Source: Marinifilum sp. D714
GTDB taxonomy: Bacteria; Bacteroidota; Bacteroidia; Bacteroidales; Marinifilaceae
NCBI RefSeq assembly: GCF_030851345.1
Contig: NZ_JALPNU010000011.1
Location: forward strand, 1-64,000
Direction: 5' to 3'
Length of the DNA: 64,000 bases
This document shows, in pieces, positions 7,743 to 15,293 of this stretch (positions are counted from its first letter, which is position 1; the number at the start of each line of letters is the position of its first letter). Position numbers and translations under genes: made by a program. The notes under the pieces are model-generated. The model was not told the DNA's origin. It was given only the letters and a program-made list of their open reading frames with translations, and ran no database searches.

Positions 7743-8825
7743 ATGAAATTCTCAAAATCTGTACTGACATGCCTTTTGGTTCTTCTTGTATTATCATGCC
7801 AGAGTCAAAAAGCAGTGTATGATAAACCAATTAAGCAAGCCATTGAGTTGACAAATGACTTTATTGCTAAGAATCAAATTCCTGGATTGGCAATTACCGT
7901 TTCGGTGAAAGGTGAAAACGTTCTTTCCAAAGGATTTGGATATGGAAATCTGGAAGCACAAACAAAAGTAGATCCTGCTAAAACAAAGTTTCGCATTGGT
8001 AGCATCTCAAAACCTGTAAGTGCCGATGCGCTTATACAATTGTGGGCTCAAAACAAACTTCAATTGGATTCGTCCATTCAATACTATTTACCCTATTTTC
8101 CTAAGAAACAAGGGAAAATTACCAGTCGAATGGTAGCTGGTCATTTGGCAGGTATTCGCCATTACAATGGAAATGAATTTTTAAGTGCCAAACATTTCGA
8201 CAATATTGATGATGCACTTGAAATCTTCGAAAATGATCCTTTGATCTCTTATCCTGGAAAGGAATATCATTATTCAAGCTATGGTTGGAACCTGTTGAGT
8301 CGTATAGTCGAAAAAGCTTCTGGTGAAGAGTTTCTTTCCTACATGCAAAAGCATGTTTTTAATCCATTGGAAATGCACAATACCATTGCCGATCATACCG
8401 ATAGTATCATAGTCAATCGTACTGGATTTTATCAAAGAACCAACGATAATAGAATCGTAAATGGTCCGTTTGTTGACAATAGCATTAAATGGGCAGGTGG
8501 TGGCTTTTTGTCAACATCGGAAGATATCATGCGATTTGCCAAAGCGCATTGTAAAGCAGGATACCTGAGTCAAAAACAAATTGATGAATTAACTCGTTCA
8601 CAGGAAACAACAAAAGGAAAAGTAACGGAGTATGGAATTGGTTGGGCAAGTGGAAAAGATCATAAAGGGCATTATTACTATGGTCATTCAGGTGGATCGA
8701 TTGGAGCAACCACCCACATGATTATTTATCCTAAAGAAGAAGTCTGTGTAGTAGTTTTAACCAATCTTTCAAATGTAAGGTTTCTAAACTTCAGTCATGA
8801 AATTGCCAATCTGTTTATGAAATAG
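7743..8825 (+). CDS. Serine hydrolase, class C beta-lactamase fold, lipoprotein
   Basis: A 360-residue protein with a lipoprotein signal (LLVLLVLSC, Cys19), so it acts in the periplasm or at the outer membrane. It carries the serine-hydrolase triad of the beta-lactamase/D-aminopeptidase family: SISK (nucleophile Ser with Lys three residues on), the YSS motif in EYHYSSYGWN as the Tyr site, and HSGG near the C-terminus in place of the KTG motif. This family includes D-Ala-D-Ala carboxypeptidases, esterases and peptidases; the substrate cannot be read from sequence. It lies 67 nt before the two-component regulator, with no clear terminator between, so it might belong to that transcript. Confidence 0.85.
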   Translation: MKFSKSVLTCLLVLLVLSCQSQKAVYDKPIKQAIELTNDFIAKNQIPGLAITVSVKGENVLSKGFGYGNLEAQTKVDPAKTKFRIGSISKPVSADALIQLWAQNKLQLDSSIQYYLPYFPKKQGKITSRMVAGHLAGIRHYNGNEFLSAKHFDNIDDALEIFENDPLISYPGKEYHYSSYGWNLLSRIVEKASGEEFLSYMQKHVFNPLEMHNTIADHTDSIIVNRTGFYQRTNDNRIVNGPFVDNSIKWAGGGFLSTSEDIMRFAKAHCKAGYLSQKQIDELTRSQETTKGKVTEYGIGWASGKDHKGHYYYGHSGGSIGATTHMIIYPKEEVCVVVLTNLSNVRFLNFSHEIANLFMK

Positions 8826-8892
8826 GCAAGATTTCGAGCAAATTCACGTTTATTTACAAAATAGATGATCCCATTTCTTAATTTCAGCCCCC

Positions 8893-9576
8893 ATGGATAA
8901 AGAGATTTTACTGATTGAAGATGATTTAAGCCTGCAAAAAACCGTTGCTGACTTTTTAAAGTCATCAGGTTTTAAATGTATATGTGCCACCAACATAAAA
9001 GAAGGGAAACAACTTTTCGATAAAAAGTTTTACCCAATCGTATTACTCGATTTGGGTTTGCCTGATGGCGATGGTTTGGATTGCATTCCCTTTATCAAAT
9101 CCATTTGGAATGAAACCGGGGTAATTATTATCTCAGCTCGTGATAAGCTGGAAGATCGTGTGGATGGATTAAACCTGGGGGCCGATGATTATTTGGTAAA
9201 ACCATTCCATTTATCAGAGTTGAATGCTCGCATAAATGCACTTCTACGTAGAAATTTCCATACTCATACTAGTATTATCAAGTTTGAAAACATTGAAATT
9301 GAAACACAAGATAGAACGATAAAAATTGACGGAGAGCATGTAGACTTTAGCAAAAAAGAATATGATCTCTTACTTTATTTTATTGAAAATGAGAATAGAG
9401 TTTTGACAAAGGAGAGCTTATTTGAACATGTTTGGGGAGAAAACTCCGTTTTCATGGACAACTCCGATTTCATTTATACGCACATCAATCGCCTAAGAAA
9501 GAAACTGAAAAAGCATACTGGCGAAAACTACATTAAAACCGTTCATGGCTTCGGCTATAAATTTGAAATTCATTAA
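8893..9576 (+). CDS. OmpR-family response regulator
   Basis: A 227-residue two-domain regulator. The receiver domain (1-118) has the acidic pair EDD at 9-11, the phospho-acceptor Asp near residue 54 in VLLDLGLPDGDGLD, a Ser switch residue in IIISARD, and Lys in GADDYLVKPF. The C-terminal winged helix (130-225) reads SKKEYDLLLYF, then the recognition region DFIYTHINRLRKKL and the wing GFGYKF. It is followed 2 nt later by its histidine kinase. It is the obvious candidate to bind the two GTTAG direct-repeat boxes in this cluster (10831 and 15227). This is the PmrA/BasR-like layout next to lipid A modification genes. Confidence 0.92.
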   Translation: MDKEILLIEDDLSLQKTVADFLKSSGFKCICATNIKEGKQLFDKKFYPIVLLDLGLPDGDGLDCIPFIKSIWNETGVIIISARDKLEDRVDGLNLGADDYLVKPFHLSELNARINALLRRNFHTHTSIIKFENIEIETQDRTIKIDGEHVDFSKKEYDLLLYFIENENRVLTKESLFEHVWGENSVFMDNSDFIYTHINRLRKKLKKHTGENYIKTVHGFGYKFEIH

Positions 9577-9578
9577 AA

Positions 9579-10835
9579 ATGAAGCTACTTAGTAAAATTA
9601 ACCGTACCTACTTAAGATATGGTATCCTGGTATTTTTAATTGCAGATGTTGTAATCATTCTGATGAGTAATTTTATTCTAAAGGAAGAGATTGATCAACA
9701 ACTATTACTGGAAGCTGAGGTGATAGCAGAAACCTTTGAAAAAAATGGGAATTTCTTAAATGTATACCCAACTGACATTGTTGAGGAAATAGCATTTTCT
9801 AAAGTCGAAAATTCAAGTTCAAAAGATACTCTGATATATGATGCAAAACATGACGATCTTGTTCCTTATAGAGAACTAAGCACTTTCAAATCATTTAATG
9901 GAAAACACTATCAAATTATCACTCGACAAATGCTCATGGAATTTGATGATATTTTTTCTCTTTTTACGGCTTTAATTTCTACGGTTCTGGGATTGATTTT
10001 TATCCTTGTTCTTCTTTTTACTCAAAAAATGAACACCATACTTTGGGGAACTTTTAATAAAAATGTAGAATTATTAAAAGGATATTCTTTTAGCTCCAAT
10101 AATCAATTGAAGTTAAAAGATACCGGTATTGAAGAATTTGATGATTTGAATCAAGTGATCACAAAAATGTCTGATCGACTGGAAAAAGATTATCGTTCAT
10201 CAAAAGAGTTTTCGGCCAATGCAGCTCATGAACTGCAAACGCCACTGGCAATTATCCGAAATAAATGCGAAAACCTATTTTCTGAAACAAATTTAAATGA
10301 TGAAACGATACAATCTATTCGAGAAATTTATCTTTCAACAGATCGATTATCAGGAATTGTAAAAGGATTATTGCTTTTGGCTAAAATTGATCATGGACAA
10401 TTCAATGAGACTGAAGAGGTATCATTTAGTAAACTTCTTAAAATACGTATCGATAATCTGGATGAGATTCTTCAAGATCGTAATCTAAGTGTGGATATTT
10501 ATACCTCCGAAGATTGCAGAATAAAAATGGACATGCGACTGGCAAGTCTTTTGATCCAAAACATTACAACCAATGCTGTTAACCATAGTCCTGCAAGTAA
10601 AATTATTGAAATTAAAATATCCAAGACTCAATTCAGTATTTCAAACCATGGTGAAACTGCAATTAAAGATCCCGAATTAATTTTTAAACGCTTTTACAAA
10701 GAAAGCAAAAGCTCTAAGTCTACGGGCATTGGTTTGGCCCTCGTAAAAAAGATTGCAGATCATTATGGAATGAAAATTCAGTACTCATTTAAGAATTTTA
10801 AACATACTTTTACATTCAAATCGCCAGACTGTTAG
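9579..10835 (+). CDS. Sensor histidine kinase
   Basis: A 418-residue inner-membrane kinase. Two membrane helices (about 14-33 and 128-149) bracket a short periplasmic domain of about 95 residues. After a linker comes the dimerisation/phospho-acceptor domain with His near residue 217 in ANAAHELQTPLAII, then a HATPase_c domain with the N box in ITTNAVNHSP and a G box STGIGLALVKKI. The F box is reduced (IFKRFYKE). It is coupled to the response regulator (2-nt gap). The ligand is unknown; the small periplasmic domain and genetic context suggest sensing of envelope stress, cationic peptides or metal ions. The stop codon falls within the first GTTAG box. Confidence 0.92.
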   Translation: MKLLSKINRTYLRYGILVFLIADVVIILMSNFILKEEIDQQLLLEAEVIAETFEKNGNFLNVYPTDIVEEIAFSKVENSSSKDTLIYDAKHDDLVPYRELSTFKSFNGKHYQIITRQMLMEFDDIFSLFTALISTVLGLIFILVLLFTQKMNTILWGTFNKNVELLKGYSFSSNNQLKLKDTGIEEFDDLNQVITKMSDRLEKDYRSSKEFSANAAHELQTPLAIIRNKCENLFSETNLNDETIQSIREIYLSTDRLSGIVKGLLLLAKIDHGQFNETEEVSFSKLLKIRIDNLDEILQDRNLSVDIYTSEDCRIKMDMRLASLLIQNITTNAVNHSPASKIIEIKISKTQFSISNHGETAIKDPELIFKRFYKESKSSKSTGIGLALVKKIADHYGMKIQYSFKNFKHTFTFKSPDC

Positions 10836-10875
10836 GTTTTTGTTAGATCTGTGACAGACTTTTGTTCCATGTTTT
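10831..10875 (+). promoter_or_regulatory. OmpR-type direct-repeat box and promoter before the GT2 gene
   Basis: GTTAG at 10831-10835 and again at 10842-10846, an 11-bp period with GTTTTT between, as expected for a tandem OmpR/PhoP-type site. Twenty-one nt on is CATGTTTT, a weak match to the TAnnTTTG element. The same layout with identical spacing occurs at 15227-15271, which makes chance unlikely. It overlaps the end of the kinase gene and would give the sugar-transfer genes their own promoter. Confidence 0.6.
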
Positions 10876-10883
10876 TATTAGGA

Positions 10884-11636
10884 ATGGAAGAACTAACAGA
10901 TCATATCATGAATTTATCGCATCCAAAATTTGAGCTTACCATTGTTGTTCCCGTGTACAACGAGGAAGATAACCTTGCACGAGTTAAAGAGGAATTTAAT
11001 TCATATTTTTCCGCTTCTCCTTATCGATCTAAGGTGTTATTTGTAAACGATGGATCTTCAGACTACAGTCAAATGATGATTGAAAAAATTTGTAAAGGCT
11101 TCGATCGTTTTCAATACATTGAGCTAAGCAAAAACATGGGATTAAGTGCCGCACTTAAGGCAGGCATTGATCATGCAAACACAGAATTTGTAGGCTATAT
11201 TGATTCTGATTTACAAACAACTCCTTTCGATTTTGATCTACTAATGAAATATCGCCACGATTATGCTTTGGTGACTGGCTATCGAAAAGACCGAAAAGAT
11301 AGTTTTGTGAAAAATATGAGCTCCACCATAGCCAACAATTTTCGTCGGTTCATGACCAAAGATAAAGCCATTGACACAGGTTGTCCTTTAAAAATAATGC
11401 AAACCAAATATGCTAAGAAAATTCCATTTTTTACAGGTATGCATCGCTTTATTCCAGCTCTTATCATGCTGCAAAATGGAGAAATTAAACAAGTTCCTGT
11501 TCGTCATTTCCCAAGAATTGCCGGCGAAGCAAAATACCATCTGTTCAATCGCTTGATAGGCCCATTTAAAGATTGCTTTGCTTATCGTTGGATGAAAAAA
11601 AGATACATCAATTATGAAATATCAAACCAGGGATGA
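10884..11636 (+). CDS. Polyprenyl-phosphate glycosyltransferase, GT2 (DPM1/ArnC/RgtE type)
   Basis: A 250-residue GT2 enzyme. It shows the nucleotide-sugar site VVPVYNEEDNL near residue 17, FVNDGSSD, the metal-binding DSD in YIDSDLQTTP, and GEAKYHLFNRLIG near the end, the pattern of enzymes that place a sugar on polyprenyl phosphate. Unlike ArnC it lacks the two C-terminal membrane helices. It overlaps the following LAB_N gene by 4 nt, which may supply the membrane partner. With the epimerase and ArnT-like gene downstream, the likely product is a lipid-phosphate-linked hexuronic acid or aminosugar. The start is uncertain: ATG 10884 is given, but if the promoter at 10831 is real, ATG 10908 (MNLSHPKFEL) would be better. 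Confidence 0.85.
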   Translation: MEELTDHIMNLSHPKFELTIVVPVYNEEDNLARVKEEFNSYFSASPYRSKVLFVNDGSSDYSQMMIEKICKGFDRFQYIELSKNMGLSAALKAGIDHANTEFVGYIDSDLQTTPFDFDLLMKYRHDYALVTGYRKDRKDSFVKNMSSTIANNFRRFMTKDKAIDTGCPLKIMQTKYAKKIPFFTGMHRFIPALIMLQNGEIKQVPVRHFPRIAGEAKYHLFNRLIGPFKDCFAYRWMKKRYINYEISNQG

Positions 11637-12277
11637 AAGAAAACTTGTACATCTATGCTGTTGGATTCATGGCTCAAGCCCTATTCTCTGCACGACTAAT
11701 TGTTCAATGGATAAAATCTGAAAAAGCGGGAGATTCTCTTTCGCCCGCAATATTCTGGCAGTTAAGCATATTGGCTTCCTGGCTTTTATTTGTGTATGGA
11801 TTATTACGCAATGATTTTGCGATCATCTTTGGTCAAATCATTGCATATACAATCTATATCCGTAATCTTCAATTGCAAAACCGCTGGAAAAAGTTGCCTT
11901 TAATTTCGAGAATTCTGGCCCTTGGCACTCCAATAATTGCCATTGCTAACATTCTACTAAACTGGGAATTACATCATACTCTCTTATTTAAGAATAAAGA
12001 CATTCCACTTTTACTCCTGATTTGGGGTATGGCAGGTCAAATTACCTTCACATTCCGATTCGTTTATCAATGGATTTATTCCGAGAAAAAAGGTGAATCT
12101 TGCCTCCCTTTGGGGTTTTGGATCATAAGCATCATCGGATCATGTATGATTTTATCATATGCAATTTATCGAACAGATCCGGTATTATTCATTGGACAAG
12201 GATTTGGAATGATTGTTTACGCTAGAAATATCATTTTGATCCGAAAAAAAAAACTCATGGTAAATTCTGAAAATTAA
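11633..12277 (+). CDS. Membrane protein with two LAB_N (lipid-A-disaccharide synthase N-terminal) repeats
   Basis: A 214-residue membrane protein that is an internal duplication. Each half (about 8-76 and 128-197) has an aromatic/Arg-rich first helix (ARLIVQWIKSEKAGDSLSP; FRFVYQWIYSEKKGESCLP), then two helices ending FGQIIAYTIYIRNL and IGQGFGMIVYARNI. This is the LAB_N family, related in fold to PQ-loop/SWEET transporters; despite the name it does not carry the LpxB glycosyltransferase domain. Its start overlaps the GT2 stop (ATGA), so the two are translationally coupled. A role in flipping or presenting the lipid-linked sugar is an inference from context. Confidence 0.85.
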   Translation: MKENLYIYAVGFMAQALFSARLIVQWIKSEKAGDSLSPAIFWQLSILASWLLFVYGLLRNDFAIIFGQIIAYTIYIRNLQLQNRWKKLPLISRILALGTPIIAIANILLNWELHHTLLFKNKDIPLLLLIWGMAGQITFTFRFVYQWIYSEKKGESCLPLGFWIISIIGSCMILSYAIYRTDPVLFIGQGFGMIVYARNIILIRKKKLMVNSEN

Positions 12278-12283
12278 AAAGCA

Positions 12284-14023
12284 ATGAATTTTGAATCAAT
12301 ACAAGATAACAATAGATATGCACATGCCATATTGCTTATTATTACTTGCTATATTTCGTTTTTCCTTTTCAATGGTGAGTTCTTTGTGAATATCATGGAG
12401 GCCAGAAACTTTGTTACGGCCCGCGAAATGATTGAGAAAGGAAATTGGCTTGTACCAACGATGAATGGAGAGTTACGATTGGCTAAACCTCCACTCCCTA
12501 CATGGATTACTGCATTTTTCGGAAACACATTTGGCATGGAAAATTTAAGCATGCTTAGATTTCCAGCTGGAATAATGGGTTCACTAATGGTTTTCTTCAT
12601 GTATCAATTTACCATTAGTTTAAGCGGCAATCGAATAAAAGCATTAACTAACAGTCTTGTCCTTGTTAGCAGCTTTTATGTACTTTATATGAGCAGAACA
12701 GGAACATGGGACATATATTGTCACAGCTTCATGTTAGGTGCCATCTGGATCATTCACAGCGCCTTTAAAAATCATAATAGCAAAAGTTTATGGATTAAGT
12801 TTTCGTTCACCGGCGTTTTGTTAGGATTATCCTTTCTAAGTAAAGGTCCAGTGGCATTTTTTGCTCTCCTTCTACCATTTTTAATTGCTTATTTTTCAGT
12901 TTACAGATTAAAAGATCTGAAACAATACTGGAAACCCATTGTACTTTGTTTGTTCATATTTGCAATCATTAGTTTTTGGTGGCCAGTTTACATTTCAATT
13001 GCACATTCTCAAGAGGCTGCAGCAGTTGCTAAACTAGAGTCTGGTTCGTGGATGAATCGCCATGTGCGTCCTTTTTATTACTATTGGAACTTTCCAATTC
13101 AATCTGGAATATGGACACTTGTTATATTTACAAGTTTATTATTCCCGTATGCTTTTAAGAACTTTGAGACAAAAAAGGAATACAAGTTTGCATTGATTTG
13201 GACTTTATCTTCAGTAATTCTTCTTTCATTGATTCCTGAAAAAAAAGACAGATATCTTTTACCCGTATTGATTCCTAGTGCTTTATTAGCAGGACAATTC
13301 CTTCATCACCTATATATTGTTTTTAAGAATGAAAGTGCTAAAAAAGCAGACCATATTTTATTTGGAATCAATACTTGGACTATTGCCATTGTAGCTTTTT
13401 CGCTTCCAATTGTTGCCTTTTTTATGTTTCAGAGACAGAATTTAATGTCTGTTCCCACTTTTGCACTTTTCTCAATCTTTTCAGAACTCGTTGCAATGAG
13501 TTTGGTCATTTGTTGGATCAATCGAAATGTAAGAGGTATGGTATTAAGTACAACATCATTACTCTTAATTGTTGTGATCTTCATTATTCCACATACAGGA
13601 GGAATTCTAAACAAAAATCCTCATTTCAAGAGCATAGCCGAGGTTCGAAACCTAACGGATTTACACAAATACAACTATTATAGTATTGGGGAACATGATT
13701 TCAGAATTGAGTTGGTATATGAAATTGGAAAAGAAGTAAAACAATGGAATACAAAAGAGAAGCTTGATTTGCCTGAGAAGAGTCCATTTGTGGTCATCTC
13801 TACCGAAAATCCCAAAGATGTATTCACCAAACCTCAAATGAGTAAAATTAAACTTGATATTATCAGTCGATACGATAATAACATGCAAAGAGTTGGTAAA
13901 CGACGAAACAAGGAACACTTTAAAAAATACGTCAGTTTGGTTACTCCCATTTCAATTCCTGACAAAACCTGTGAAGAAACTGCGATTACGGAAATGAATA
14001 ACTCAAAAGACAATGAAAATTGA
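12284..14023 (+). CDS. ArnT/Rgt-like lipid A glycosyltransferase (PMT-fold)
   Basis: A 579-residue polytopic membrane enzyme with 11-13 predicted helices. The first periplasmic loop has the catalytic signature of the ArnT/PMT clan: EARNFVTAREMIEKGNW then LRLAKPPLPTWITA, and a conserved LSKGPVAFF further on. Such enzymes take a sugar from polyprenyl phosphate on the periplasmic side and attach it to lipid A or core. It begins 6 nt after the LAB_N gene and its end overlaps the epimerase start. With an UDP-glucuronate-type epimerase and no arnA, arnB or arnD in view, GalA/GlcA transfer (RgtF-like) fits better than aminoarabinose. Confidence 0.85.
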   Translation: MNFESIQDNNRYAHAILLIITCYISFFLFNGEFFVNIMEARNFVTAREMIEKGNWLVPTMNGELRLAKPPLPTWITAFFGNTFGMENLSMLRFPAGIMGSLMVFFMYQFTISLSGNRIKALTNSLVLVSSFYVLYMSRTGTWDIYCHSFMLGAIWIIHSAFKNHNSKSLWIKFSFTGVLLGLSFLSKGPVAFFALLLPFLIAYFSVYRLKDLKQYWKPIVLCLFIFAIISFWWPVYISIAHSQEAAAVAKLESGSWMNRHVRPFYYYWNFPIQSGIWTLVIFTSLLFPYAFKNFETKKEYKFALIWTLSSVILLSLIPEKKDRYLLPVLIPSALLAGQFLHHLYIVFKNESAKKADHILFGINTWTIAIVAFSLPIVAFFMFQRQNLMSVPTFALFSIFSELVAMSLVICWINRNVRGMVLSTTSLLLIVVIFIIPHTGGILNKNPHFKSIAEVRNLTDLHKYNYYSIGEHDFRIELVYEIGKEVKQWNTKEKLDLPEKSPFVVISTENPKDVFTKPQMSKIKLDIISRYDNNMQRVGKRRNKEHFKKYVSLVTPISIPDKTCEETAITEMNNSKDNEN

Positions 14024-15014
14024 ACAAGTGAATAGAAAGAAGCAGAGCATCCTTGTAACAGGATGTGCCGGATTTATAGGTTCTCACTTGTGTGAAAAGC
14101 TTATAAATCTTGGATATCATGTAGTAGGTCTTGATAATTTTGACCCCTTTTATTCAATCGATATAAAGATGAAAAATATGGAAGGATTTAAACGAAACAA
14201 GGCGTTTAAGTTTTACCAAATAGATCTTTGTAAAAGTGGTGCTTTAAACAAGATAGAAGATAATGTTTCTCTCATTGTTCATTTGGCAGGAAAAGCTGGT
14301 GTCAGACCATCAATAGAAGCTCCTCAAAGTTATATTGATAGCAATATTTCGGCTACGCGAAACATCCTTGATTTCATGAACGAAAGGGGAATTAAAAAAC
14401 TAGCTTTCGCCTCATCCTCATCGGTATACGGAAACAATTCAACGGTTCCTTTTTCGGAAGAGCAAAATGTAGATCATGTTATTTCTCCCTATGCCTTTTC
14501 GAAAAAATCTTGTGAGGTATTGAATCACTCTTATCATCACCTCTACAAGTTTGATATCATTAACCTGAGATTCTTCACGGTTTTTGGTCCTCGCCAACGA
14601 CCAGATTTGGCAATTCATAAATTTCTGAAATTGATGATGAATGACGAGCCAATTCCTGTATTTGGAGACGGAAGTACAGCTAGGGATTATACTTACGTAG
14701 ACGATACCGTTGATGGAATTGTTAAAACTTGCAAATATCTATTTAAAAACGAGAATGTATTTGAAACCATAAACCTTGGCAACAGTTATCCTATCACCTT
14801 AAATCAAATGATCGAGACCATTTCTAAAGCTTCCGAAATTATCCCAAAAATCAATCGTCTTCCAATGCAAGCTGGCGATGTATATCAAACTTTTGCTGAT
14901 ATAACAAAAGCAAAAAAACTAATTGGATATTCTCCCAAAGTTTCATTCGACCAAGGAATAGAACTATTTGTACAATGGTACAAGAAATTAAATACTAAAG
15001 AAATAGTCGCATAA
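14013..15014 (+). CDS. NAD-dependent epimerase, UDP-glucuronate 4-epimerase-like
   Basis: A 333-residue extended SDR enzyme. It has the NAD-binding GCAGFIGSHLCEKL near the N-terminus, LDNFDPFYSIDIK (the segment typical of UDP-glucuronate 4-epimerases), a Ser site in FASSSSVYG, and the catalytic YAFSK. FGPRQRPDLAIHKF and GDGSTARDYTYVDDTVDGI are also typical of the family. The expected reaction is UDP-GlcA to UDP-GalA. It overlaps the ArnT-like gene by 11 nt, so it is in the same transcript and may supply its sugar donor. Close relatives epimerise UDP-Glc or dTDP sugars, so the substrate is likely, not certain. Confidence 0.85.
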   Translation: MKIEQVNRKKQSILVTGCAGFIGSHLCEKLINLGYHVVGLDNFDPFYSIDIKMKNMEGFKRNKAFKFYQIDLCKSGALNKIEDNVSLIVHLAGKAGVRPSIEAPQSYIDSNISATRNILDFMNERGIKKLAFASSSSVYGNNSTVPFSEEQNVDHVISPYAFSKKSCEVLNHSYHHLYKFDIINLRFFTVFGPRQRPDLAIHKFLKLMMNDEPIPVFGDGSTARDYTYVDDTVDGIVKTCKYLFKNENVFETINLGNSYPITLNQMIETISKASEIIPKINRLPMQAGDVYQTFADITKAKKLIGYSPKVSFDQGIELFVQWYKKLNTKEIVA

Positions 15015-15081
15015 AATTTAGTTTGAGAACGCTTCATTTTATTACTCTTATATCTTCTATTTTGGTAAGGATAATTCCACA

Positions 15082-15099
15082 TTAGCATGTTCATGCTAA
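15082..15099. repeat. Inverted repeat between epimerase and LtaS-like gene
   Basis: TTAGCATG, 2 nt, CATGCTAA. There is no T-run after it, so an operator or mRNA hairpin is as likely as a terminator. The rest of the 279-nt gap has AT-rich text and the box at 15227. Confidence 0.45.
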
Positions 15100-15226
15100 A
15101 TCAGTAAATAATCGGATTTTGTGAGGTAAGCTTAATATTCTCAATAGAACATTCTTTAAAAACTCATTCGATTGAGAGGTATTTTTAAAGTTTTTTAATA
15201 TTCTTTTTCATGCATCTAAGCCAAGT

Positions 15227-15271
15227 GTTAGATTTTTGTTAGAACTGTTTTGTTTTTTTGAATCAAATTTG
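15227..15271 (+). promoter_or_regulatory. OmpR-type direct-repeat box and promoter before the LtaS-like gene
   Basis: GTTAG at 15227-15231 and 15238-15242 (11-bp period, ATTTTT between), then 21 nt, then CAAATTTG, one mismatch from TAnnTTTG. Layout and spacing equal the box at 10831. The predicted transcript start is near 15278, 16 nt before the ATG. Confidence 0.65.
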
Positions 15272-15293
15272 AAATCCCACAATTCAAAAAAAT

